NCBI GenBank assembly: GCA_028690665.1
Contig: JAQVAV010000010.1
Coordinates: forward strand, 115,874 to 179,873
DNA length: 64,000 nucleotides
Source: Paludibacter sp.
GTDB lineage: Bacteria > Bacteroidota > Bacteroidia > Bacteroidales > Paludibacteraceae
Direction: 5' to 3'
The number at the start of each line of letters is the position of its first letter. Position 1 is the first letter of the stretch. A model generated the notes under the pieces. It was given only the letters and a program-made list of their open reading frames with translations. It searched no databases and was not told the origin of the DNA. Positions 7,407-16,971 of the stretch are shown in pieces. Position numbers and translations under genes: made by a program.

Positions 7407-9404
7407 TTATTTTTTTTCAACTTTAGCTCGCATAGAATCCCAGATAAGGTAACCGATAACCGCACCGTACATAACTAATCCCAGCCACTGTGCTCCGTTA
7501 CTTTCAGCCCATTCTGCATTCATAAGGTCAATACCTCCAAATCGAAGTCCGGCGCTTACCACGCCCATTAATGCCCCTCCTGCAATGAATCCGGATGCTA
7601 ATAAAGTTCCTCTTTCGAGACGGGCAGTATTAAGTGCTTTGTCTTTTGACCGTGTAGATACATACCAACTAATAATTCCTCCGATAAGAAGCGGTGCATT
7701 AAGCTCCATCGGAATAAACATTCCCAATGCAAAAGCCAATGCCGGAACTTTAAAAATAGTAAGTACAATGGCTATAACAGCTCCGATAGCATATAAATAC
7801 CACGGGGCACCGGCTCCTGACATGAGTGGTTCGATAACAGCCGCCATGGCGTTTGCCTGAGGAGCTACAAGGGCATTTTCTCCTGTAAATCCGTAGGTTT
7901 TATTCAAAATCATAATTACACCTCCGACTGTGGCCGCAGAAACCAATGTTCCGAGGAATTTCCATGTTTCCTGTTTAGCCGGAGTTGTTCCGATCCAGTA
8001 ACCTATTTTCAGATCGGTAATAAAACCCCCGGCCATGGAAAGTGCCGTACAGACTACACCACCGATAACCAAAGCGGCTATCATGCCGGAAGTTCCTTTG
8101 AGACCAACGGCCACCATTATAACTGATGCGAGAATCAAAGTCATAAGAGTCATGCCAGAGACAGGGTTAGTTCCTACAATAGCAATCGCATTAGCGGCAA
8201 CTGTTGTGAAAAGAAATGCAATGATACCTACCACAAGAATGCCCACAATGGCATGAAGCAGATTGAATTCGACAACGCCAATATAAAAGAAAATAAATGT
8301 TGCCAACAGAGCGATAACGACGCCGATGGAGATAATTTTCATGGAAATATCACGCTGAGTACGTTTTACTTCTTCACTGACGGAATTACCTTTACTTTTA
8401 AATTCTTTGGATGCCAGTCCAACAGCGCTTTTTATAATGCCCCAGGAACGAATGATCCCGATAATTCCGGCCATGGCAATTCCTCCGATACCAATATGGC
8501 GTGCAAATTCACGGAAAATTACTTCCGGAGCAACGGATGATAACTGCCCGCTGAATGCCGGATTCAGAAAATGAATAACCTGATCGCTCAATAACGGTAA
8601 AACTGGTACAATAACGAACCAGATTAAAGCCGAACCGGCGACGATAATTGCAGAATATTTTAATCCGACAATGTATCCTAATCCTAAAACGGCAGCGCCT
8701 ACATTATTTTTAAATACTAATTTTGTTTTATCAGCTATTTGTTCGCCGAAAGGCAATACACGGGTTGTAAATGTTTCTGCCCATGCTCCGAATGATGCTA
8801 CCAGGAAATCATAAAGTCCTCCGATAATTCCTGCCATGATAAGTGGTTTAGCCTGATCGCCTCCCTTTTCTCCTGAAACAAGTACCTGAGTGGTAGCAGT
8901 AGCTTCCGGAAAAGGATATTTACCGTGCATGTCCGAAACAAAATATTTACGGAAGGGAATCAAAAATAAAATTCCGAGAACACCTCCCAAAAGGGAACTT
9001 AGAAATACCTGCATAAAGTTTACGGTAATCTCTGGATATTTTGCCTGAAGAATATAGAGAGCCGGCAAGGTGAAAATAGCTCCTGCAACAATAACTCCTG
9101 AACTTGCTCCAATAGACTGTATAATGACATTTTCACCTAATGCGCCTTTGCGTTTCGATGCACTTGAAAGTCCTACGGCGATGATAGCGATAGGAATGGC
9201 TGCCTCGAATACCTGACCAATTTTGAGGCCCAGATATGCAGCTGCAGCTGAAAATAGTACGGCCATTATGAGCCCCCAGCTTACTGAACGTACATTTACC
9301 TCCGGATAATTTTTGTCTGGAGATAAAAGCGGTTTATACTCTTCGCCCTCTCTTAATTCCCGGGAAGCATTTTCAGGGAGTCCCGTTATTTTTTCTTCTT
9401 CCAT
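7407..9404 (-). CDS. OPT family oligopeptide transporter
   Basis: 665-residue polytopic inner-membrane protein of the OPT/YSL family, which imports small peptides or metal chelates by proton symport. Visible: acidic cytoplasmic N-terminus, the segment YPEVNVRSVSWGLIMAVLFSAAAAY typical of bacterial OPT proteins, the SSGVIVAGAIFTLPALY and PFPEATATTQVL motifs, and about 14-16 hydrophobic segments in all. The start ATG (9404, MEEEKITG) gives no overlap with the gene before it. It lies 25 bases after the pullulanase gene and probably shares its transcript. The substrate is not predictable; a peptidase gene (11674-13773) nearby makes peptides plausible. Confidence 0.9.
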   Translation of the reverse strand: MEEEKITGLPENASRELREGEEYKPLLSPDKNYPEVNVRSVSWGLIMAVLFSAAAAYLGLKIGQVFEAAIPIAIIAVGLSSASKRKGALGENVIIQSIGASSGVIVAGAIFTLPALYILQAKYPEITVNFMQVFLSSLLGGVLGILFLIPFRKYFVSDMHGKYPFPEATATTQVLVSGEKGGDQAKPLIMAGIIGGLYDFLVASFGAWAETFTTRVLPFGEQIADKTKLVFKNNVGAAVLGLGYIVGLKYSAIIVAGSALIWFVIVPVLPLLSDQVIHFLNPAFSGQLSSVAPEVIFREFARHIGIGGIAMAGIIGIIRSWGIIKSAVGLASKEFKSKGNSVSEEVKRTQRDISMKIISIGVVIALLATFIFFYIGVVEFNLLHAIVGILVVGIIAFLFTTVAANAIAIVGTNPVSGMTLMTLILASVIMVAVGLKGTSGMIAALVIGGVVCTALSMAGGFITDLKIGYWIGTTPAKQETWKFLGTLVSAATVGGVIMILNKTYGFTGENALVAPQANAMAAVIEPLMSGAGAPWYLYAIGAVIAIVLTIFKVPALAFALGMFIPMELNAPLLIGGIISWYVSTRSKDKALNTARLERGTLLASGFIAGGALMGVVSAGLRFGGIDLMNAEWAESNGAQWLGLVMYGAVIGYLIWDSMRAKVEKK

Positions 9405-9429
9405 GATGTTTTTTTTCTGTTTGATAATT

Positions 9430-11472
9430 TTATTCAACATACATAATACTTGCAGATGATGCCTCTACTGTGAATTTACCTCCACGAACGGTTTTCAACC
9501 CGTTCAGATCTATGGCACCATCGTGGCATACAACATTCCAGTCTCCTTCAGGAATCTCAATCTCAACCGGGTATCTGTTGCCATTATAAACAACCAGAAT
9601 ATTCTTCCATTTATCGCCGTTTACGTGATCGGTCAGTAAAAATGCAACAACATTCGGAATGTTATATTCCTGGAACAAAAGGTTGTCCTGAATCATTTTT
9701 TGAGTGGACATTCTGAATGCGGAATGTTGCTTCCGAAGGTTAATCAACCCTTTGTAATAATCAAAAATATCCTTGTAAGTTGTTTTGTTGTCCCAGTTTA
9801 TTTCATTGATTGAGTCCGGTGATTGATAAGTATTATGGATTCCCTTTTTGTCCCGGTAAAGTTCTTCGCCTGCATAAATAAACGGAACTCCCTGCGCTGT
9901 AAAAATGATTGTCTGAGCCAGCTTGTCGAATTTCATAATTTCTTCCTCGGAAGCATCTGCTGGTCTCGATTCTCTAAGCTTATCAACCAGACACATGTCA
10001 TCGTGGCAGGAAACATAATTAATCACCTGGGTTGGTTTGTTTACATACGGGGCTTTCGAATAAATAGGTTTTGTATAATCAATCTGAGGATGTTGTGTAG
10101 TACCGACCACTCCAAACTTAACGCTTTCTTCCAAACTGTCAGTGCCGGATACGAAACCGGGGATTTCGGAATGCATCCAACTCCCTTTAAGAGCATCCCG
10201 AATATCATCGCTGAAAACTGCTATGTTTTCTAATTGTTTCGCATTCTTTTTCAGAGCACGTTTTTCTTCCGGTAGTGGAGACGTACCTGCTGTCCAACCT
10301 TCTCCGTACATAAAAATGGTTGGATCGATTTTATCTAATTCTTCTCTGATTAGATTCATGGTCTCAATATCATGAATACCCATCAGATCGAAGCGGAAAC
10401 CATCGATATGATATTCTGTTGCCCAGTAAACGACCGACTCAATCATCAATTTACGCATCATGGGCCTTTCTGAGGCTGTCTCGTTACTGCAACCCGAAGC
10501 ATTCGACCATGTGCTGTCTGCATTCATTCTATAAAAATATCCCGGAGCCAATAAATCAAGATGAGAACCGGGGCCGACAAATGTGTGATTATATACAACA
10601 TCCATAACAACGCGAATTCCGGCATTGTGAAGAGCCTGAACCATTTCTTTAAATTCGCGTATACGACACACAGGGTCGTAAGGGTTAGTTGAGTAACTTC
10701 CTTCAGGTACATTATAATTTAAAGGGTCGTATCCCCAGTTATATTTATTTTCGTTGAGCTTTGTTTCATCAATCGATGCAAAATCAAAGGATGGCAACAG
10801 ATGGACGTGAGTTATTCCGAGTTCTTTCAGATGGTCAATTCCGGTTACATCTCCCGCGGTATTTTTTGTTCCGCTTTCGGTAAATGCCAGAAATTTTCCT
10901 TTATTGGTTATTCCTGAATTTGTGTCGACGGAGAAATCACGGATATGAACTTCATATAGTATGATGTCTGCAAAACTTTTTAATGGGGGACGTTTATCCA
11001 GTTCCCATTTCTCAGGATTTGTTTCATCCATATCTATAATAGCAGCGCGTTTTCCATTTACTCCGGTTGCTTTCACCCATATCCCGGGCGTTTCATCCAA
11101 CCATTTATCTCCGATTTTGATCTGGAATGTATAAAACTTGCCTTTTAGATTTTCGTTGATTGTTTTTGTCCATGTACCTTCTTCCGACCGTCCCATATCG
11201 TATATCTGGTAGGCCGAGCCTTCATCTCCATTGTCATACAGAAGGAGTTTTACTTTGTCGGCAGTCGGAGCCCATACCCGAAATTTACTTGCCTGGGGAT
11301 TGTAAGTTAGTTCGAGATCATTTCCATTGTACGCCGGATATTCTTCGAATGTTTTGTACATCGGTTTAGAATTACAGGAATTAAAAAAAGTACCAATGGA
11401 CAGAATCATAATAAATTTTATAAAAGAAGCTGAAAACTGATTGTTTTTTCGTGTAAATATATCCCGTTTCAT
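9430..11472 (-). CDS. pulA: Type I pullulanase lipoprotein (GH13)
   Basis: 680 residues. Hydrolyses alpha-1,6 branch points of pullulan, starch or glycogen. The N-terminus is basic then hydrophobic, ending in FFNSC, a lipobox, so the enzyme is probably membrane-anchored. A CBM48-like beta domain (KFRVWAPTADKVKLLLYDN) precedes the GH13 barrel. Pullulanase signature YNWGYDPLNYNVPEGSYS is present, with GH13 regions DVVYNHT, GFRFDLMG (nucleophile Asp), YGEGW (acid/base Glu) and VSCHDD. The chosen start is ATG 11472 (MKRDIFTRKNN); an upstream in-frame start would put the signal sequence too far inside. The downstream OPT transporter gene follows after 25 bases. Confidence 0.93.
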   Translation of the reverse strand: MKRDIFTRKNNQFSASFIKFIMILSIGTFFNSCNSKPMYKTFEEYPAYNGNDLELTYNPQASKFRVWAPTADKVKLLLYDNGDEGSAYQIYDMGRSEEGTWTKTINENLKGKFYTFQIKIGDKWLDETPGIWVKATGVNGKRAAIIDMDETNPEKWELDKRPPLKSFADIILYEVHIRDFSVDTNSGITNKGKFLAFTESGTKNTAGDVTGIDHLKELGITHVHLLPSFDFASIDETKLNENKYNWGYDPLNYNVPEGSYSTNPYDPVCRIREFKEMVQALHNAGIRVVMDVVYNHTFVGPGSHLDLLAPGYFYRMNADSTWSNASGCSNETASERPMMRKLMIESVVYWATEYHIDGFRFDLMGIHDIETMNLIREELDKIDPTIFMYGEGWTAGTSPLPEEKRALKKNAKQLENIAVFSDDIRDALKGSWMHSEIPGFVSGTDSLEESVKFGVVGTTQHPQIDYTKPIYSKAPYVNKPTQVINYVSCHDDMCLVDKLRESRPADASEEEIMKFDKLAQTIIFTAQGVPFIYAGEELYRDKKGIHNTYQSPDSINEINWDNKTTYKDIFDYYKGLINLRKQHSAFRMSTQKMIQDNLLFQEYNIPNVVAFLLTDHVNGDKWKNILVVYNGNRYPVEIEIPEGDWNVVCHDGAIDLNGLKTVRGGKFTVEASSASIMYVE

Positions 11473-11542
11473 AATAGTTAATTCTGAAGTTAAATGATTG
11501 AATATATAAGAAAGGAAAGGAGATGGGTTCAATAAGTAATTT

Positions 11543-11645
11543 ATCCACGAATTACACAGATTTTTACAAATTCTATGTATATACAAATCAATTAGATACG
11601 ATTTTTACAAATATTTTTTTGTGCTAATTTGTGTAATTCGTGGAT
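11543..11645. repeat. 20-bp inverted repeat containing ATCCACGAATTACAC
   Basis: Bases 11543-11562 and 11626-11645 are inverted copies with one mismatch that is a G-U in RNA; the outer 15 bases are perfect (ATCCACGAATTACAC versus GTGTAATTCGTGGAT). The arms are 63 bases apart. The right arm is followed by TTTTTTT on the + strand. The 'AATTCGTGTAATTCGTGG' type of sequence is widespread as an intergenic repeat in several phyla, from my general knowledge. It lies between the pullulanase start and the M3 peptidase stop. Confidence 0.75.
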
Positions 11646-11673
11646 TTTTTTAGACATCTCTTTTTAATGCTTT

Positions 11674-13773
11674 TTAGTTTTGAGATTTTATACCGTTTCG
11701 GATAAGCAGGGCATCGATAGTTGGTTCCTGTCCCCGAAAGCGTTTATATAAAGTAAGCGGATGTTCAGTACCTCCTTTTTCAAGGATGTTTTTACGGAAT
11801 GAATCGGCTGTTTTTTTATCGAAAATTCCATTTTTTTTGAATACTGAGAATGCGTCGGCATCCAGTACTTCAGCCCATTTATAGCTATAATAACCGGCAG
11901 CATATCCTCCGGAGAAAATGTGATTAAAAGTTGGTTCCATAGCAGTGCCGCAAACCACAGGCAGAATTTGTGTAGAAGCCATAGCTTCTTTTTCCATGGC
12001 AAGAACATCTCCTGTATATGGTTTTTCAATAGTGTGCCATGCCATGTCAAGAAATCCGAAACTTAATTGGCGCAGACAGAAGTAAGCCGCATTGAAATTT
12101 TCGGCATCCTTGATTTTCTGAACGAGCTCAGCTGGAATTTTTTCCCCGGTCTGGTAATGAACCGCAAAACCATCGAGGAAGTCTTTTTCCGATGCCCAGT
12201 TTTCCATAATTTGGGAAGGAAGTTCTACAAAATCCCTATATACGTTTGTCCCCGAAAGTGATTCATAAGTACATTTTGTAAGCATTCCGTGTAGAGAATG
12301 GCCGAATTCATGTAAAAAAGTTGTTACTTCATCAAATGTAAGTAATGCCGGCTTGTTTTCTGTTGGCCGGGTAAAATTCATTACAATGGTAATTTGAGGG
12401 CGACTATCAGTTTTGCCAACCATATACTGAGGTTTGAAGTCGTTCATCCATGCTCCGGCACGTTTCCCATCTCTTGGATGAAAGTCGGTGTAGAGTACCG
12501 CCAAAAATTTTCCTTTTTCGTCGGTTACATCAAAAGCTTCCACTTCCGGGTTATAAACAGGAATATTAGAATTTTTTATAAAATGAATTCCGTATAGTTT
12601 TGTTGCAAGTCCGAAAACGCCTTTTTTTACATTTTCAAGTTCAAAATATGGTTTTAGCATTTCGTCGGTCAGGTCGAATTTTTCAGCTTTCAGCTTTTCC
12701 GAGTAGTAAGACCAGTCCCATGGTTGAATTTTAAAATAAGCTCCGTGTTTGTCAGCATAAGTCTGAACTTCAGCATATTCTTTTTCTGCTGTTGGCTTAT
12801 ATGCAGTTAGTAAATCGTTCAACAGTTTGTAAACACGGTCTTTATTTTCTGCCATACGATGTTTTAGTACCTGGTCTGCATAAGATTTATTGCCCAGCAG
12901 GTTGGCAATTTCGAGTCGGGTATTGGTGATTTTACGAATATTTTCTACGTTATCGAATTCACCTCCAATGCAACGTGTAGAATAAGCCGTATATAATTCA
13001 CGGCGCAGGTCTCTGTTATCAGCGTATTTCATGACCGGCACGAAAGTCGTTGTTTTCAGGTTGAGCAACCAGCCTTCCTGTCCTGCTTTTTTTGCATTTA
13101 ATGCAAGCATGTCTACTACATCGGCAGGCAAACCTGATAACATATCTTTGTCCGTGATCAGCATACTCCAGTTGTTGGTTGCTTTAAGAGCATTCTGCCC
13201 GAAATTCAACGTAAGCAATCCCAGTTCTTTCGAGAGTTCACGATAAGTCCCTTTTTCAGTTTCGTTCAGATTGGCTCCATTGTCTGCAAAGTCATCATAA
13301 GTATTTTGCAGCAACATGGATTGTTCTGCATTGAGTTTTAGTTTATCTTTTTGTTCATATACTTTTTTTACTCTTTCGAAAAGCTTTTCATTCAATAAAA
13401 TGCTGTTGTAGTGTTCCGTGAGCATTGGCTGTGCCTTCATGGCAATATTCTGAAGTTCATCGCTTGTTTCAGCACTCATAAGATTGAAAAAAGGCGAACT
13501 CACTTTTTTTAGCAGAGAGCCGCTATGTTCTAAAGCAACGATTGTGTTATCGAAAGTAGGAGCCTGGGTAGTATTAGTAATAGCCTGAATTTCCTGATTG
13601 TGGATTTTCATAGCATCTTCAAAGGCCGGAAGGTAGTCCGTGTTTTTAATTTTATCAAACGGAATTGTTTGATGTGGTGTTTTGTAAGTTTCTAAAAGGG
13701 GATTTCCGGCAGTAAGACTTCCGGCTACCGAAATAGCAGTCATAAGCATCAAAATTATTTTTATTTTCATCAT
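11674..13773 (-). CDS. dcp: M3 family metallopeptidase (Dcp/oligopeptidase A type)
   Basis: 699 residues. Zinc peptidase of the thimet oligopeptidase family that cleaves peptides, probably as a dipeptidyl carboxypeptidase. The N-terminus is a signal peptide (MMKIKIILMLMTAISVAGSLTAG), so it acts in the periplasm. Catalytic motif HEFGH is in TTFLHEFGHSLHGML, with the third ligand Glu in the following helix (SGTNVYRDFVELPSQIMENW). Length is normal for the family. Starting at the first or second Met makes no difference to the signal peptide. It follows a T9SS cargo gene by 22 bases in the same direction. An OPT transporter is encoded nearby, which suggests peptide use. Confidence 0.92.
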   Translation of the reverse strand: MMKIKIILMLMTAISVAGSLTAGNPLLETYKTPHQTIPFDKIKNTDYLPAFEDAMKIHNQEIQAITNTTQAPTFDNTIVALEHSGSLLKKVSSPFFNLMSAETSDELQNIAMKAQPMLTEHYNSILLNEKLFERVKKVYEQKDKLKLNAEQSMLLQNTYDDFADNGANLNETEKGTYRELSKELGLLTLNFGQNALKATNNWSMLITDKDMLSGLPADVVDMLALNAKKAGQEGWLLNLKTTTFVPVMKYADNRDLRRELYTAYSTRCIGGEFDNVENIRKITNTRLEIANLLGNKSYADQVLKHRMAENKDRVYKLLNDLLTAYKPTAEKEYAEVQTYADKHGAYFKIQPWDWSYYSEKLKAEKFDLTDEMLKPYFELENVKKGVFGLATKLYGIHFIKNSNIPVYNPEVEAFDVTDEKGKFLAVLYTDFHPRDGKRAGAWMNDFKPQYMVGKTDSRPQITIVMNFTRPTENKPALLTFDEVTTFLHEFGHSLHGMLTKCTYESLSGTNVYRDFVELPSQIMENWASEKDFLDGFAVHYQTGEKIPAELVQKIKDAENFNAAYFCLRQLSFGFLDMAWHTIEKPYTGDVLAMEKEAMASTQILPVVCGTAMEPTFNHIFSGGYAAGYYSYKWAEVLDADAFSVFKKNGIFDKKTADSFRKNILEKGGTEHPLTLYKRFRGQEPTIDALLIRNGIKSQN

Positions 13774-13795
13774 GTATTATCTCTTGTGTATAATT

Positions 13796-15139
13796 TTACT
13801 GTTTAATTATCTTTTGTTTTAAAACTCCATCGGCAGTTTGGGCCATGAGAATGTAAATACCTCTGTTAAGCCCTGTCAGATCGACTACTCCGGAACTGAT
13901 ATTTTCTTTTTTTTGTAGCATGACTTTTCCTTTCAGGTCAGTAAGCGTCCATGCAGATACTTCGTAAGTTTCGGTATTGAAATAACAAATGCCATCTGTG
14001 GGGTTCGGATATATATCAATTATATCATTTCTCAGATTACTAAATTTCGGATCTGTAACATTATCATAGAAAGTGTAAGTTAACTTAAGCTGCTCCCCTT
14101 TTTGAATAATAGTTTTTCCATTAAAATCAAAGGGGATAAATGATGTAGCTAGCTCATCCTTGTCACCACCCCAAAAATCAAATACAGACTCTATTGTTTG
14201 ACTGTTCTCTGAATTAATTTCCCCGTAATTTATGTGAACCGTATTTCTCCATTCACGATAAATAGGTAATTGGGTGAGTTTATTCGATAAAACATCGTTG
14301 TTGTAATTGTATTGGTTTCTCAGAATGCTTATCCACGCCTGAATTCCCCAACGATAAAAAATTTCCGATTCAACATGATTCTCTGTGTTGTAAGTATATT
14401 CTGTCTTTTCAAAGTTTTTCCAGCTTGATTGGAGTGTGTCCCAACTTTTTATCCGAATGGATGAAAGTAAACTTGTTTGGGAATCATAAAAGTAAGAACT
14501 CTTTCTAAGGTTACAAAACTCATTTCCGTTGATACTTTTTAGAATTGTGAGAGATGAAATAGTATTACCATTGTTATAATCGTATATATATCTGTACTTT
14601 AAACTGTCAGATTCACTTTTATCCGGACTTATTTCTGTCTGTTTTATATGCCCATTTGTGTATGTGTCTGATTGATAACTATCTAGTGTCCACTGATTGT
14701 TGTAGTAATATCCTTGAACCACAGTGTTAGCCGAATCAATAATGGTTGTGACATTTTTCTTTTCGTATATTTTTTGATTGTTTGAGATGCGTGAACTGAT
14801 TACGGTTGTAATATTATTTTCAATATCTCTGTCGATCTGGTAAACATCTACCCAAATATTGTTTGTCCACTTTCTTTCAACTTGTTTATATAAAACACTG
14901 TCTCTGTAATACCACTCGGTCTGGCTTAAATTAATCCATTGATTATTCTTTTGAAACGATTTTGTTTCTAAGCTTTTTACGGAATTGTTTTCGTAGAAAT
15001 AACTTATTCTGAAAGTAGTGTCGTTATCGACAATCTGTAATTGGGTTACCAGATGTTTGTTGCTATTTGAAAATGCTGATTGTAAGGATAATATGAGGAT
15101 GATCTGCAAAAATACAATGCGAGAGATAAGCTTATTCAT
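13796..15139 (-). CDS. Secreted protein with T9SS C-terminal sorting domain
   Basis: 447 residues. Signal peptide MNKLISRIVFLQIILILSLQSAFS; then a body rich in Trp, Tyr and Asn with loosely repeating units of about 40-45 residues (for example SYFYDSQTSLLSSIRIKSWD and TEYTYNTENHVESEIFYRWG), resembling RHS/YD-like or DUF-type beta repeats. The C-terminus (from DIIDIYPNPTDG) has the type A sorting pattern with the YPNP motif, LTDLKGKVML, GLNRGIYILMAQ and KQKIIKQ. It would be exported by T9SS and anchored at the cell surface. Function unknown. The start at ATG 15139 is supported by a -7 element at 15176-15183. Confidence 0.85.
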   Translation of the reverse strand: MNKLISRIVFLQIILILSLQSAFSNSNKHLVTQLQIVDNDTTFRISYFYENNSVKSLETKSFQKNNQWINLSQTEWYYRDSVLYKQVERKWTNNIWVDVYQIDRDIENNITTVISSRISNNQKIYEKKNVTTIIDSANTVVQGYYYNNQWTLDSYQSDTYTNGHIKQTEISPDKSESDSLKYRYIYDYNNGNTISSLTILKSINGNEFCNLRKSSYFYDSQTSLLSSIRIKSWDTLQSSWKNFEKTEYTYNTENHVESEIFYRWGIQAWISILRNQYNYNNDVLSNKLTQLPIYREWRNTVHINYGEINSENSQTIESVFDFWGGDKDELATSFIPFDFNGKTIIQKGEQLKLTYTFYDNVTDPKFSNLRNDIIDIYPNPTDGICYFNTETYEVSAWTLTDLKGKVMLQKKENISSGVVDLTGLNRGIYILMAQTADGVLKQKIIKQ

Positions 15140-15175
15140 TCTGGTCTTTGAAATAATTGAAAATATAAAATTTTT

Positions 15176-15183
15176 CAAAAATA
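15176..15183 (-). promoter_or_regulatory. -7 promoter element of the T9SS cargo gene
   Basis: Minus strand TATTTTTG matches TAnnTTTG; predicted transcript start near 15169, 30 bases before the start codon at 15139. Confidence 0.55.
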
Positions 15184-15352
15184 CATATAATTATTTGAAA
15201 GCCCAAACATTATGAAATGAGTTGAAAAAACGAATAAATTACCTCTAAAAATATTAATTATAATGATATAATTTATAATATTGCACAAACTGTTATCGAA
15301 GAAAATTTTTTGATAATATTCTTCCTTCGATTTCCGATTAAATGTACTGCAG

Positions 15353-16009
15353 ATGAAAACAATTCATATTCCGTATTTACAGAAGCTTGATATTGCAGAT
15401 GCTCAGCTGGCTGCTGACCTGCTTGAAGAGGATGGAGTAAAAGCTACAATTCGCGAATTAAACTGGCCGGATCAATACCCATACCGTCCGATAACAATAT
15501 TCAGTGTTGGATATTCATCGGACTCAATCTTTATAAAATACAGCATCCGTGGAAATATCTTAAAAGCCATTTATGAGCATGATAATGAGCCTGTTTATGA
15601 AGATAGTTGTGTGGAATTTTTCTGTAAATTACCTAACAGCCGTTATTATTTTAATTTTGAGTTTAATTGTATCGGAACCTGTCTGGCTGCCAAACGTCGG
15701 GAACGAAAAGAAGATGTAGTCCGATTCTCAACAGAGGATTTGAAAAAAATAAGTCGGTATTCATCGATAGGGAAGAGGGCCTTCAATGAAATGCAGGGCC
15801 TTTTCGAATGGGAATTGACTGTGAAAATTCCTTTTGAAATGATGGAAATTGAGCCGGATAAACTTCCGGACAGGCTCCTTGTGAACTTTTACAAATGCGC
15901 AACCGATTCTTCCGATTATACACATTATGTAAGCTGGAGTCCGATTGATACCCCCGAACCGGATTTTCACCGTCCGGAGTTCTTTGGTGAAATGATATTT
16001 GATGTGTGA
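15353..16009 (+). CDS. CBM9-like carbohydrate-binding family protein
   Basis: 218 residues without a signal peptide. The sequence fits the Bacteroidota 'carbohydrate-binding family 9-like' group: an alternation of beta strands with conserved SIFIKYSIRGN, EPVYEDSCVEFFCKL, YYFNFEFNCIGTCLA, FEWELTVKIPFEMM and a C-terminal HYVSWSPIDTPEPDFHRPEFFG. In CBM9 domains such Trp and acidic residues line a sugar-end binding site. No catalytic module is attached and the protein seems cytoplasmic, so the ligand and role are unknown. Convergent with pyrF, from which it is separated by a hairpin (16037-16082). Confidence 0.75.
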   Translation: MKTIHIPYLQKLDIADAQLAADLLEEDGVKATIRELNWPDQYPYRPITIFSVGYSSDSIFIKYSIRGNILKAIYEHDNEPVYEDSCVEFFCKLPNSRYYFNFEFNCIGTCLAAKRRERKEDVVRFSTEDLKKISRYSSIGKRAFNEMQGLFEWELTVKIPFEMMEIEPDKLPDRLLVNFYKCATDSSDYTHYVSWSPIDTPEPDFHRPEFFGEMIFDV

Positions 16010-16036
16010 TGAAAATTAGCAGGCCGCTAAAAAATA

Positions 16037-16082
16037 ATAAATCAGAACCGGGCGGAAACAAAAACGTCTGATTCTGATTTAT
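16037..16082. terminator. Hairpin between the CBM9-like gene and pyrF
   Basis: ATAAATCAGAA (16037-16047) and TTCTGATTTAT (16072-16082) are perfect inverted copies around a 24-base loop. U-rich sequence follows on the + side (ATATTTCG) only weakly. Probably ends transcription of the two convergent genes; the large loop lowers my confidence. Confidence 0.5.
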
Positions 16083-16109
16083 ATTTCGTAATGTGTTATT
16101 TTTTCTGTG

Positions 16110-16946
16110 TCAGATTAATCCTGCGTTTTGCAGCAACACTTGCATCGCTTTTTGTACCTTTTGAGCCTCACTTCGTGCTGTTTCTGCATAGTCAGTCCCG
16201 GCAGAGGCATAAATAATCTGACGCGAAGAATTTACCAAAAGTCCGCATGATTTATTCAAACCATATTTTGCAACTTCTTCTAAACTTCCGCCTTGGGCTC
16301 CTATGCCTGGAACCAATAAAAAGTGTTCCGGGATAATTGTCCGGATGTCGCTTAGCATTTCAGCTTTCGTTGCGCCGACCACATACATCATATTGTCTGT
16401 GTTTCCCCATTTTAAAGATGCTTTCAAAACTTTTTCGAACAAAGGTTCTCCTGTTTTGGCATCTTTTGTAAATTGAAAATCGTAAGCTCCTTTATTAGAC
16501 GTAAGCGCCAGTAAAGTTACCCATTTGTCGGCGTAGGTCAGAAACGGAGTTACCGAATCTTCTCCCATATAAGGTGCAACGGTTACTGAGTCCACATTCA
16601 GAATTTCGAAGAAAGTGCGGGCATACATGGCGGAGGTATTTCCTATGTCACCCCGTTTAGCATCGGCTATAATAAATTGATCCGGATAATTAGCCCGGAT
16701 ATATTTTATTGTTTGTTCAAGAATTTCCCATCCCTGTATTCCCATGCTTTCGTAAAAAGCGAGATTGGGTTTGTAGGCCACACAAAGATCAGCTGTTGCA
16801 TCGATTATTGCTTTGTTGAAAGTTAAAACAGTGTTTTCGCTTTCGTCTGTCAGGTGTTTGGGGAGCTTGTTGATGTCTGTGTCAAGTCCAATACATAAAA
16901 ATGACTTTTTTCGTTTGATGTTTTCAAATAATTCTTGTCTTGTCAT
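16110..16946 (-). CDS. pyrF: Orotidine-5'-phosphate decarboxylase (type 2)
   Basis: 278 residues. Catalyses the last step of UMP synthesis, OMP to UMP plus CO2, in the cytoplasm. The N-terminal FLCIGLDTD and the catalytic charged network [13 protein letters not shown] (Asp-Lys-Asp) are intact, with [11 protein letters not shown] and VPGIGAQGG (phosphate-binding loop) further on. Length and motifs place it in the longer type 2 subfamily. It follows prfA by 25 bases on the same strand; prfA-pyrF adjacency is common in Bacteroidales. Confidence 0.95.
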   Translation of the reverse strand: MTRQELFENIKRKKSFLCIGLDTDINKLPKHLTDESENTVLTFNKAIIDATADLCVAYKPNLAFYESMGIQGWEILEQTIKYIRANYPDQFIIADAKRGDIGNTSAMYARTFFEILNVDSVTVAPYMGEDSVTPFLTYADKWVTLLALTSNKGAYDFQFTKDAKTGEPLFEKVLKASLKWGNTDNMMYVVGATKAEMLSDIRTIIPEHFLLVPGIGAQGGSLEEVAKYGLNKSCGLLVNSSRQIIYASAGTDYAETARSEAQKVQKAMQVLLQNAGLI

Positions 16947-16971
16947 GAAGGTATGGCAGTTTAATTAATAA

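Noticed and set aside
9823..10233. 136-codon + strand frame inside the pullulanase gene
   Set aside because: Antisense to conserved GH13 motifs; no start signal and no recognisable protein features.
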